Below are positions 1 to 7,263 of a stretch of DNA of 64,000 nt, one piece after another (positions within the stretch are counted from its first letter, which is position 1; each line of letters begins with the position of its first letter). The DNA is from Promicromonospora thailandica (lineage in GTDB: Bacteria; Actinomycetota; Actinomycetes; Actinomycetales; Cellulomonadaceae): assembly GCF_024171955.1 (NCBI RefSeq), contig NZ_JAMTCS010000006.1:186001-250000 (forward strand), in the 5' to 3' direction. A model generated the notes under the pieces. The model saw only the letters and a list, made by a program, of their open reading frames with translations. It did not search any database and was not told where the DNA came from. The position numbers were made by a program, and so were the translations under genes.

Positions 1-275
1 GCGACCACGGCCGGCACCAGGAGCGAGCGCACGGCGCTCGGGGAGCCCGGCGCGCCGAACAGCAGCGTGGAGTCGAGCACGTAGGCGACCACCGCGGAGG
101 TGGCCACGACCACGGCGTCGGTGATGCGCAGCCGCGCCTGGTAGCGCGCCTGCCACCGGCTGCGGCCGAGCGTGGTCCGAAGATCGTGAAATCCGCGTGC
201 GGGGCGTTCATTCACCCGGACCCGGCTTTGTGGCGGATGAATCTCGAATTCGCCGTCCAGCGTCTGGCTAGCCAC
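1..275 (-). CDS. Polyprenyl-phosphate sugar-1-phosphate transferase, N-terminal part (partial)
   Basis: Only about 91 N-terminal residues are in the window; the gene runs off the left edge. The start is a GTG at 275 with a good ribosome site (AAGAAAGGA) a few bases upstream. The visible protein has a charged cytoplasmic leader, then WQARYQARLRITDAVVV followed by a hydrophobic stretch. This is the usual opening of the WcaJ/CpsE/EpsL-type membrane enzymes that put the first sugar phosphate on undecaprenyl phosphate. The catalytic C-terminal domain is outside the window, so the family call rests on the N-terminus and on the adjacent polysaccharide cluster. It is transcribed in the same direction as the acyl-activation operon but is separated from it by a 384-bp gap with its own likely promoter. 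Confidence 0.6.
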   Translation of the reverse strand, partial: MASQTLDGEFEIHPPQSRVRVNERPARGFHDLRTTLGRSRWQARYQARLRITDAVVVATSAVVAYVLDSTLLFGAPGSPSAVRSLLVPAVV

Positions 276-659
276 GTCGAATCCTTTCTTCCCTCTGTGT
301 CAAGGGCAGCACCAGTTCGTTTTCGAAAACGGCACGACGGCGCGCCGGATGAGGCCGTGGTGCTCGCACCGGGCCTGGTCAGGGGGGTTGTGGGGCGCTC
401 CTGGCGCCGCTTTGCTCTCGTCTTTCTCTGAGGTCAATACTAGGAGCGCTGATACATTCTGTCGTTCTGGGTCGTCCCTTTCACCCGAGTGTTCACCCGT
501 CTCCAGGAAAGGGGCGAAAAAAGCCTCGGTCGCATTCTTCTGGCCCTTATCTCGCGCGGAAAATAAAAGCCGGGGAAGGGGCTGGGACGAGCGCGCGTCA
601 GCAGATCGGCACGGCCGCCACCGGGTCGGTGGCGGCGTGCCGTGACCTGCTGGACGGAC
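276..659. other. 384-bp non-coding region upstream of the sugar transferase
   Basis: No convincing gene is seen here. The stretch is less GC-rich than its surroundings and has runs such as GAAAAAAG and AAAATAAAAG. On the minus strand a plausible -10 (TAGTAT, 437-442) has an ACGACA-like -35 about 17 nt upstream, which would give a leader of roughly 150 nt before the GTG at 275. Two TTCACCC elements (480-486 and 492-498) lie just upstream of that -35, where an activator would bind. The short frames that cross this stretch on the plus strand have no family resemblance. Confidence 0.5.
480..498 (-). promoter_or_regulatory. PHO-box-like tandem TTCACCC pair
   Basis: TTCACCC occurs at 480-486 and again at 492-498, a 12-nt direct repeat, just upstream of a candidate minus-strand promoter for the sugar transferase. 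A third element, GTTCATTCACC, lies at 207-217 inside the start of the gene. Streptomyces PhoP binds 11-nt direct repeats whose conserved part is GTTCACC. The assignment to PhoP is an inference from sequence similarity. Confidence 0.45.
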
Positions 660-1271
660 TCAGCCGGCGGACTCCGTCAGGGTGCCGTCGTGCTCCGCGT
701 ACTCGGCGCCCGTGGCCGGACATCGCCACGTGCCCGGACCCGTGCTCTCCAGGGGCACGCCCGCGCGCCCCACCCAGCGGATCCGCTTGGCGGGCACGCC
801 GGCCACGAGCGCGAAGTCGGGTACGTCCGCCGTCACGACCGCACCGGCCGCCACGGTGGCCCACCGGCCGATCGTCACCGGCGCCACGCAGACCGCACGG
901 GCGCCGATCGCGGCTCCCGTGCGCACCGTGACGCCGACGGCGTGCCAGTCGTCGGCGGTCTTGACGGCGCCGTCCGGGGTCACCGCGCGGGGGTAGAGGT
1001 CGTTGGTGAGCACCGCGGCGGGGCCGACGAACACGCCGTCCTCCAGCACGGCCGGCTCGTAGACCAGCGCGTAGTTCTGCAGCTTGCACCCGTCGCCCAC
1101 GCGGACGCCGGGCCCGACGTACGCGCCGCGGCCGACGATGCAGCCGGCGCCCACGACGGCGTCCTCCCGTACCTGGGCGAGGTGCCAGACGGTGGTGCCG
1201 GGGCCCACGGTGGAGCGCGGGTCGACGTCGGCGGTCGGCTCGACGTGGGGCGCGGTCACGGGGGTGCCCAC
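660..1271 (-). CDS. Left-handed beta-helix N-acyltransferase (WlbB/FdtC-like)
   Basis: This 203-residue protein has hexapeptide repeats (GPGTTVWHLAQV, GAGCIVGRGAYVGPGV, GDGCKLQNYALVY) typical of trimeric left-handed beta-helix acetyltransferases that N-acetylate 3-amino nucleotide sugars. Family members include WlbB, FdtC and QdtC. The N-terminal HVEPTADVDP and WHLAQVREDAVVG segments are characteristic of that group. The C-terminal 30 residues (WRCPATGAEY) look like the small zinc-ribbon-like tail often seen there. The start is a GTG at 1271, 3 nt after the ACP stop codon, so the two are probably co-translated. It is the last gene of the ligase-decarboxylase-ACP operon. It could acylate an amino sugar made by the DegT aminotransferases downstream in the cluster, or use the acyl group carried by the ACP. 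The latter is speculation. Confidence 0.75.
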   Translation of the reverse strand: MGTPVTAPHVEPTADVDPRSTVGPGTTVWHLAQVREDAVVGAGCIVGRGAYVGPGVRVGDGCKLQNYALVYEPAVLEDGVFVGPAAVLTNDLYPRAVTPDGAVKTADDWHAVGVTVRTGAAIGARAVCVAPVTIGRWATVAAGAVVTADVPDFALVAGVPAKRIRWVGRAGVPLESTGPGTWRCPATGAEYAEHDGTLTESAG

Positions 1272-1274
1272 GGC

Positions 1275-1580
1275 TCAGCGCACCCGGTCGCGGACGTAGT
1301 CGTGCAGGCTGCCCGCCGTCTCCAGCAGGCCGCCGCCGAGGTCCTCCTCGTCGACCGTGATGCCGAACCGGTCCTCGACCGCGGTCACGAGCTCCAGCAC
1401 GGCGAGCGAGTCCAGCTCCGGCAGCGTGCCGAACAGCGGGGTGGCGGCGTCGAACGTGCCGACGCGGTCCTCGATGCCGAGCGTCGTGCCGAGCACGTCC
1501 AGCACGTCGGCGAGCGTCACGCCCGCCTCCGCGGACGCCTCGGTGGTGGTGGCCGGTCCGGTGGTGGTGTCGCTGCTCAT
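1275..1580 (-). CDS. Acyl carrier protein
   Basis: This 101-residue acidic protein has the carrier-protein motif ELDSLAVLEL; Ser58 is the expected phosphopantetheine attachment site. A 20-residue Thr/Ala-rich extension precedes the four-helix core. The start ATG at 1580 has a strong ribosome site (GGGGAGAAGG). It sits between a PLP decarboxylase and an acyltransferase and downstream of an AMP-forming ligase. It therefore most likely carries the acyl or aminoacyl group activated by the ligase rather than serving fatty-acid synthesis. Comparable ACPs occur beside the ligase/decarboxylase pair of exosortase loci and as BtrI in butirosin biosynthesis. Confidence 0.85.
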   Translation of the reverse strand: MSSDTTTGPATTTEASAEAGVTLADVLDVLGTTLGIEDRVGTFDAATPLFGTLPELDSLAVLELVTAVEDRFGITVDEEDLGGGLLETAGSLHDYVRDRVR

Positions 1581-1650
1581 CCTTCTCCCCTGTCTGATGT
1601 GCGGTCTGATGTACGGGTGGTGCGCGGGTGGTTCGGTTCGGTGGCGGCGC

Positions 1651-2940
1651 TCACACGAGCACCTCCGCGGGCGCGGGGTGGCCGAGGAACGCCGTCGGGC
1701 TCGCGGTCAGGCCGTAGGCACCGGCCTGCAGGACGACGACGAGGTCGCCCGGCTCGGCGTCGGCCGGCAGCGGCACGTCGTCCGCGAGCAGGTCCAGCGG
1801 CGTGCACAGGCAGCCGACGACGGTCGCGGGCTGGGCGCCGTCGGCCGGGCCGCCGTCCACGCCGCCCGGTGTCATCCGGTCGCCGAGCAGCACCGGGTAG
1901 TTGCGCCGGATCACCTGTCCGAGGTTCCCGGACGCGGCGAGCTGGTGGTGCATGCCGCCGTCGACCACGAGGTAGGTGCGGCCGCGCGAGACCTTGCGGT
2001 CGATCACGCGGGTCACGTAGTAGCCGGCCTCGCCCACGAGGTAGCGGCCGAGCTCGAGGTGCACGTCGGCGTCCGGCAGGGCCGGCGCGAGGCGGTCGGC
2101 CACCACGGACGCGAGGCTCTCGCCCACGCGGGCCAGGTCGACGGGGCGGTCCTTGGGGAAGTAGGGGATGCCGAGGCCGCCGCCCAGGTTCACGTACCGC
2201 ACGGGGCCGGGCGCGTGCTCGGCCAGCGCGACCACGAGGTCGGCGGTGGCGCGCTGGGCGTGCGCGATCAGCTCCGCGTCGAGGTTCTGCGACCCGGCGA
2301 AGACGTGGAAGCCCGTCACGTCGGCTCCCGTGGCGCCCAGCCAGGCCAGCAGGTCGGGCACCTGCTCGGCGTCGACCCCGAACTGCTGCGGCCCGCCGGA
2401 CATGCGCATGCCCGAGCCGCGCACGGCGAAGTCCGGGTTCACGCGCACCGCCACGCGAGGGGTGACACCGAGGTCCTCGCCCGCAGCGACCACGCGGCGC
2501 GCCTCCGTCTCGGACTCGAGCTCGATCAGCACGCCCGCCGCGACCGCCGAGCGGATCTCCTGCGGCGTCTTGCCCGGGCCGGCGAAGCTGATCCGGTCCG
2601 GGTCGGTGCCCGTGTCCAGCGCGGTGTGCATCTCGTGCGCCGAGGCGACGTCGAGCGCGTCGACCAGCCCGGAGAGGTGCTGCACCACGGCGGGCATCGG
2701 GTTGGCCTTGACCGCGTAGCCGAGCCGCACGTCGCCCAGGGCGGCGCGGACCTCGGCGACGCGGTCGGTGATGCGGCGGCGGTCGTACGCGAAGAACGGT
2801 GTGGAGCCGACCCGCTCCGCGAGCCGGCGCAGCGGCACGCCGCCGACCAGGAGCTGGCCGTCGGCCACGGGGAGGTCGGGGACGCCGGGGTGGGAGGGGA
2901 TCTGCGGGGCGGCCGGGGGCGCGGGGGCGTCGGTGGTCAT
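1651..2940 (-). CDS. PLP-dependent (type III fold) amino-acid decarboxylase
   Basis: This 429-residue protein belongs to the ornithine/diaminopimelate/arginine decarboxylase family. The N-terminal TIM-barrel segment has the Schiff-base lysine in YAVKANP (Lys78), the glycine-rich phosphate-binding stretch NLGGGLGIPY, and the specificity region ending in the beta-sandwich domain (VVDGGMHHQLAASG, GCLCTPLDLL, GAYGLTASP). The subgroup resembles BtrK and the exosortase-A-associated decarboxylases more than LysA. The start ATG (2940) overlaps the ligase stop codon by 4 nt, so the two are translationally coupled; the ACP follows after 70 nt. The likely role is decarboxylation of an amino acid, perhaps while it is thioester-bound to the ACP, to yield an amine or omega-amino acyl group for the polysaccharide. 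The substrate cannot be read from the sequence. Confidence 0.8.
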   Translation of the reverse strand: MTTDAPAPPAAPQIPSHPGVPDLPVADGQLLVGGVPLRRLAERVGSTPFFAYDRRRITDRVAEVRAALGDVRLGYAVKANPMPAVVQHLSGLVDALDVASAHEMHTALDTGTDPDRISFAGPGKTPQEIRSAVAAGVLIELESETEARRVVAAGEDLGVTPRVAVRVNPDFAVRGSGMRMSGGPQQFGVDAEQVPDLLAWLGATGADVTGFHVFAGSQNLDAELIAHAQRATADLVVALAEHAPGPVRYVNLGGGLGIPYFPKDRPVDLARVGESLASVVADRLAPALPDADVHLELGRYLVGEAGYYVTRVIDRKVSRGRTYLVVDGGMHHQLAASGNLGQVIRRNYPVLLGDRMTPGGVDGGPADGAQPATVVGCLCTPLDLLADDVPLPADAEPGDLVVVLQAGAYGLTASPTAFLGHPAPAEVLV

Positions 2941-4538
2941 GCCGGCACCTCCGCCGTGACCTGCGCCCGGATGGCCGGGCGGTCCAGCTTGCCGTTGGGG
3001 TTGCGCGGCAGCGTGCCGGTCAGGCGTACCTCGGCGGGCAGCATGAACGTGGGCAGGCTCTGCCGCATCTCCTTGAGCAGCCGGTCGGTGTCGACGTCGT
3101 CGGGCGCGGCCGCGACGAGCACGATGCGCTGGCCCAGCCGGTCGTCGGGCACGCCGACGGCGACCGCCTCGCGCACCAGGCCCGTGCCCAGCGCGGCCTC
3201 CTCGACCTCCGTGGGGCTCACGCGGTACCCGGACGTCTTGATCATCTCGTCCGTGCGGCCCACGAAGTACAGGTAGCCCTCGGCGTCGCGCACCACGGTG
3301 TCGCCCGACCAGACGGCAGGCTCCGGCACCGCGCGCCACGGCTCGTCGTAGCCGGGTACGGGACGGAACCGGGCCGCCGTCCGCTCCGGGTCGTTCCAGT
3401 AGCCGAGCGCGACGAGGCTGCCGCGGTGCACCAGCTCGCCGGGCTCGTCGGGCGCGCACGGCGTGCCGTCCGGGCGCAGCACCAGCACCTCGGCGTTGGG
3501 GATCGCGCGGCCGATCGAGTCGGGCCGCTCGTCGACCTGCGCCGGGTCCAGGTAGGTGGACCGGAACGACTCGGTGAGCCCGTACATCAGGTACGGGGCG
3601 GCCGTCGGGAACAGGTCGCGCAGCTCGCTGAGCAGGGTGCGCGGCATGCGCCCGCCCGTGTTCGCGAAGTAGCGCAGCGTGCGCCGCGCGCGCTGCGGCC
3701 AGTCGGCGGTGGCGAGCTGCGTCCACAGCGGTGGTACGCCCGTGATGCCCGTGACGCCGTAGCGCTCGCACACGGCCGCGACGTCGCGCGGCAGCAGGTA
3801 GTCGAGCAGCACGGCGTGCGCGCCGACGGCGAACGCCGTGGTGAGCTGGCTCAGGCCCGCGTCGAAGCTCAGGGGCAGCACCGCGAGGAGCACGTCGTCG
3901 GCGGTGTTGCCCAGGTAGGTCGACACGCTGGTGGCGCCCACCACGAGGTTGCGGTGGGAGAGGACGACGCCCTTGGGCGCGCCCGTGCTGCCCGAGGTGT
4001 ACAGGATCGCGGCGATGTCGGTGTCGGGGCCGGGGCGCGCGAGGGCCACGTCGACCCCGTCGTCCGCCTCGTCCGTCGCAGCCGGCCAGGCCGCGACCGT
4101 CACGCCCGCGGGGACGTCGACGGAGGCGGGGTCGTCCGGCAGGTCGACGAGCAGCACGGTGGTGAGGCCGGCGTCGTCGAGCCGGTCGCGGACGGCGGCG
4201 AGCCGGCCGGCCGAGGTGACCAGCACGCGGGCCCCCGAGTCGCGCACGACGTGGGCCACCTGCCGGCCCTTGAGCAACGGGTTCACGGGCACGAAGACGC
4301 CGCCTGCCGCGGCCGCGCCCCACAGGGCGGCCACGGTCTCGAACCGCTTCTCCAGGTACACGGCCACCCGGTCGTGCCGGCCGACGCCGTGCGCGGCCAG
4401 GTGGTCCGCGGCCCGGCGCACGGCGCGCCACAGCTGCGCGTACGACAGGGTCGTGTTCCGGGCGGACAGCGCCGGGGCGTCGGGCCGGAGGCGCGCCTGG
4501 TGCTCCACAAGCTGCTGGATGGCGGTCACGAGGATCAC
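2937..4538 (-). CDS. AMP-forming acyl/aminoacyl ligase (exosortase-associated type)
   Basis: This 533-residue member of the ANL superfamily has the P-loop YTSGSTGAPKG (residues 180-190), YGLTE, the hinge region GRTDEMIKTSGYRVSPTEVE and the C-terminal catalytic lysine context NPNGKLDR. It should adenylate a carboxylic acid and transfer it to CoA or to the ACP encoded two genes downstream. Its closest recognisable relatives are the ligases found with a PLP decarboxylase and an ACP in exosortase loci. It is first in the operon ligase-decarboxylase-ACP-acyltransferase. The GTG at 4538 has no good ribosome site and a second GTG lies 12 nt downstream, so the start may be 4 residues off. Confidence 0.8.
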   Translation of the reverse strand: MILVTAIQQLVEHQARLRPDAPALSARNTTLSYAQLWRAVRRAADHLAAHGVGRHDRVAVYLEKRFETVAALWGAAAAGGVFVPVNPLLKGRQVAHVVRDSGARVLVTSAGRLAAVRDRLDDAGLTTVLLVDLPDDPASVDVPAGVTVAAWPAATDEADDGVDVALARPGPDTDIAAILYTSGSTGAPKGVVLSHRNLVVGATSVSTYLGNTADDVLLAVLPLSFDAGLSQLTTAFAVGAHAVLLDYLLPRDVAAVCERYGVTGITGVPPLWTQLATADWPQRARRTLRYFANTGGRMPRTLLSELRDLFPTAAPYLMYGLTESFRSTYLDPAQVDERPDSIGRAIPNAEVLVLRPDGTPCAPDEPGELVHRGSLVALGYWNDPERTAARFRPVPGYDEPWRAVPEPAVWSGDTVVRDAEGYLYFVGRTDEMIKTSGYRVSPTEVEEAALGTGLVREAVAVGVPDDRLGQRIVLVAAAPDDVDTDRLLKEMRQSLPTFMLPAEVRLTGTLPRNPNGKLDRPAIRAQVTAEVPA

Positions 4539-4576
4539 GGTAAAGCGCGCACAAGCCTTTTCGGCAGGCCGATGAC

Positions 4577-4604
4577 GGGTGAATAAGGCCCTGAAGAGGG
4601 TGAA
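4577..4604 (-). promoter_or_regulatory. PHO-box-like repeats upstream of the ligase operon
   Basis: GGGTGAA occurs at 4577-4583 and 4598-4604 (21-nt spacing). Read on the minus strand, a degenerate TTCAGGG lies between them in about the same 10-11-nt phase, giving three tandem units. They lie 39-66 nt upstream of the ligase start. A similar three-unit arrangement is seen at 25901-25930. Confidence 0.45.
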
Positions 4605-4779
4605 CCACGGACGTGGCGAAAAATGCCGCCGACCTGCCCTGTCGGGGTCGTTCTGTCAATCCCCGTGGTGATGTGCACGAGGTGAATGTCCGTGCCAGTG
4701 CGGAACGTCATCCGCCGCCGGAGGTGAAATGCATAGTGAATTGCGCGTCACATCGCTTCTTTCACCTTGCCGGTGCTTT

Positions 4780-5670
4780 TCACCACGGCACCTGCGTGAG
4801 CTCGCTGTAGAGGTAGGAGACGGCCTCCGGCGGCTGGCTGGTGCGGCTCAGGTACATGGCCGGGCGCTGCGTGCGCAGCGGCACGGAGTGCCAGGGACGA
4901 GGGCCGGAGACCCGGGTCTGCAGCAGGGTGAACGGCAGCCCGTGGGCGAGCAGCACGTGCCGGTACACCGCCGGCGCCGCGGCGCGGAACACGTCGGGGT
5001 CGCTCACGTGGAGCACCGACGCGAACAGCCGCAGCCCCTTGCGCCGCACGGTGCGGAACACCACCCAGCACGGCCGCCCGTCCACCACGGCGACGAGGTG
5101 GTGCGCCGCCGGGGAGCCGGCGTGGTCGCGGTAGGCGGCGAGGTCGGCTCCCGTGAGCAGTGCCTCGATGTTCGCGTGCCCCGTGACCAGGCGCGTTCCG
5201 CGCCGCGCGGGCAGCGGCAGGTTGACGGCGAGGGCGCCCGAGGTGTCCAGCCGGCGGAAGCCGAGCCGCTCGTTGAGGGGTACCACGGTGCCGCTCGGCG
5301 ACAGGTCGGTGAGCTCGCGGTCGCGCTGCGCGAGCATGGCGCGCACGAGGCGCAGCGAGTGGCCGCGGTACTCCTCGAGCACGCACCACGCGGCGAGGTT
5401 GCACACGGGCCGGTCCCGGCCGGGCCCGCCCGTCTCGGAGTAGAGCGCGGCGTACACCCCCACCACGAGCCCGTCGGCCTCCAGGAGGAACCCGTGGTCG
5501 GGGTGGGTCGTGCTCCACGTGGGGCGCAGGGACCGCGCCCACTGCGCGGGGGTCAGCGTGCCGTCGAGATGCACGCTGAGGAATTCGCCCGCCCGCGGCA
5601 GATCGTCGGTGGTGATCGGTGCCAGGCGCACCCGGGGGGAATCGTTCACGAGGGCGAGTATGGTCCCCAT
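4780..5670 (-). CDS. GNAT-family N-acyltransferase-like protein
   Basis: This 296-residue protein reads from ATG 5670, which has a GAGGAC ribosome site; an upstream in-frame start would add 25 poorly structured residues. The N-terminal half has a GNAT core: an acidic beta strand region (GFLLEADGLVVGVYAALY), then CNLAAWCVLEEYRGHSLRLV, which fits the acetyl-CoA-binding motif A (V-x-x-x-x-R-G-x-S). The C-terminal half (about residues 150-296) has no domain I recognise and ends in a Tyr/Ser-rich tail. It is transcribed in the same direction as the ligase operon, with a 241-bp gap that has PHO-box-like repeats. It may transfer the activated acyl group onto a sugar, but the acceptor is unknown. Confidence 0.6.
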   Translation of the reverse strand: MGTILALVNDSPRVRLAPITTDDLPRAGEFLSVHLDGTLTPAQWARSLRPTWSTTHPDHGFLLEADGLVVGVYAALYSETGGPGRDRPVCNLAAWCVLEEYRGHSLRLVRAMLAQRDRELTDLSPSGTVVPLNERLGFRRLDTSGALAVNLPLPARRGTRLVTGHANIEALLTGADLAAYRDHAGSPAAHHLVAVVDGRPCWVVFRTVRRKGLRLFASVLHVSDPDVFRAAAPAVYRHVLLAHGLPFTLLQTRVSGPRPWHSVPLRTQRPAMYLSRTSQPPEAVSYLYSELTQVPW

Positions 5671-5763
5671 GAAATGTCCTCGGAACGCCTCGTCGCGGGT
5701 GAAAGGGGCGCACCGGGGCCTTTTCATCCGGTGCTTTCCTGTCACATGGTGCCGGATGCATTT

Positions 5764-5781
5764 CTCACCCTGCGTTCACCC
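5764..5781 (+). promoter_or_regulatory. PHO-box-like 11-nt tandem repeat between divergent genes
   Basis: CTCACCC (5764-5770) and TTCACCC (5775-5781) form an exact 11-nt direct repeat, the spacing of Streptomyces PhoP boxes. They lie in the 157-bp gap between the divergent GNAT and glycosyltransferase genes. A single GGGTGAA lies at 5697-5703 in the opposite direction, close to the GNAT start. Confidence 0.5.
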
Positions 5782-5827
5782 CGTGTATTTGCTGCCCCGG
5801 CCGGTCGGTGCCGGTCACTATCGGGTG

Positions 5828-7093
5828 ATGGCCCACAACGAGCACGGTCGACCGGCCCGCGTGGCGCACGTGCTCCTCGTGGCGCCGGCCTGCGACGGGC
5901 ACGACGTCGGCGAGTCCTGGCTGGCGCACCAGTGGGCCGCCCGGCTCTCCGAGCGGTTCCACGTGACGCTCCTGTCCACCTACAAGCGCGGTCACGTGCC
6001 GCCGTCGCGCCAGCTGCCCCGCACCCGGGTGGTCGAGTGGGCCGAGCCGCCGGTGGTGCACCGGGCCGAACGGCTCAACAGCCTGCTCCAGCCCGCGTAC
6101 GCACCCTTCTACGTGCGCGCGCGGCGGTACGTCCGGCACCGGCTGACGGCGGGGGAGCGGTTCGACGTCGCCCACCAGGTGACGCCCGTGGCCCTGCGGT
6201 ACCCGTCGCCGCTCGTCGGCCTGGGCCTGCCGGTCGTGGTCGGGCCGGTGGGCGGCAGCCTGGAGTCCCCGCCCGCGTTCGCCCGCGAGGAGGGCGGCAC
6301 CCCCTGGTACCAGCGGCTGCGCCGCCTGGACCGGAGCCGGTTCCGGCACGACCCGCTGCTGCGGGCCACGTTCGAGACCGCCGACTGCGTGGTCGGCGTC
6401 GCGCCCTACGTGCGCGAGATCCTCGGCGACCTCACGCTGCGGCGGTTCGAGGCACTGGGTGACGTGGCGGTCCAGGAGGTGCGCCCCGCCGTCGACCGGT
6501 CCGGCCGCCGGGACCCCGTCCGGCTGCTGTTCGTCGGACGCCTCGTACGCACCAAGGGGGCCCGGGAAGCGATCCGCGCCCTGTCCCGGCTGCGCGACCT
6601 GCCGGTGCACCTCGACGTGGTGGGCGACGGCAACGACCGCGCGGCCTGCGCGGAGCTGGTCCACGACCTCGGGCTGGACGACCGGGTGACGCTGCACGGC
6701 GCGGTACCCCGGGCCGACGTCGACCGGTTCTACGAGCGCGCCGACGTCTTCCTCTTCCCGAGCTACCGCGAACCCGGCGGGGCGGTGGTCCTGGAGGCCA
6801 TGGCGTACGGCCTGCCGCTCGTCGTGTGCGACCGGGGCGGACCGGGCGCCAACGTGTCCGACGCGTGCGCCGTCCGGCTGCCCGTCCGGTCCCCGGACCA
6901 GCTCGCGGACGACGCCGCCGGTGCGGTGCGGCGCCTCGTCGCCGACCCCGGGCTGCGGCTCCGGATGGGGGCCGCGGCTCGCGAGCACGTGGCCGCCCAC
7001 CACCTCTGGTCCCGCCGGGTCGACCGGATGGCCGACCTCTACGAGCAGGTCGCCGCGGAGCGCGCGCGGACCCGGACGCGGGCCGCCGGATGA
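5828..7093 (+). CDS. GT4-family glycosyltransferase
   Basis: This 421-residue protein has a GT-B fold. The N-terminal acceptor domain begins VAHVLLVAPACDGHDVGESW; the donor domain has LLFVGRLVRTKGA, a GDGNDR loop and the EPGGAVVLEAMAYGLPLVV motif, with Glu contacting the nucleotide-sugar phosphate. The start is ATG 5828 (a GTG immediately precedes it in frame). It is divergent from the GNAT gene and followed 170 nt later by the beta-helix gene on the same strand. Donor and acceptor sugars cannot be deduced. Confidence 0.85.
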   Translation: MAHNEHGRPARVAHVLLVAPACDGHDVGESWLAHQWAARLSERFHVTLLSTYKRGHVPPSRQLPRTRVVEWAEPPVVHRAERLNSLLQPAYAPFYVRARRYVRHRLTAGERFDVAHQVTPVALRYPSPLVGLGLPVVVGPVGGSLESPPAFAREEGGTPWYQRLRRLDRSRFRHDPLLRATFETADCVVGVAPYVREILGDLTLRRFEALGDVAVQEVRPAVDRSGRRDPVRLLFVGRLVRTKGAREAIRALSRLRDLPVHLDVVGDGNDRAACAELVHDLGLDDRVTLHGAVPRADVDRFYERADVFLFPSYREPGGAVVLEAMAYGLPLVVCDRGGPGANVSDACAVRLPVRSPDQLADDAAGAVRRLVADPGLRLRMGAAAREHVAAHHLWSRRVDRMADLYEQVAAERARTRTRAAG

Positions 7094-7263
7094 GCGCGGC
7101 ACGAGGCGGGGCACGAGGCGGGGCACAGCGTGGTGCAGCCGGCGGGGCGCGGCACAAGGGCCCGCGGGGACGGCATGCGCGCGGCACGGCGCAGCGGGTG
7201 AATCCCGCGGGCGGGACCGGCCAGCGGATGAGCGACGGCGGGTCCGGTGCCACGATGGAGCGC

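Noticed and set aside
1651-4659. One 1002-residue minus-strand reading frame covering the ligase and decarboxylase
   Set aside because: Only its last 429 residues look like a protein family. The upstream part is an Arg/Pro-rich out-of-frame reading of the ligase gene, which has its own well-conserved frame.
660-5670. Exosortase/PEP-CTERM sorting system
   Set aside because: The ligase, decarboxylase and ACP resemble those loci but no exosortase, no PEP-CTERM or LPXTG-like protein and no PrsK/PrsR genes are seen.
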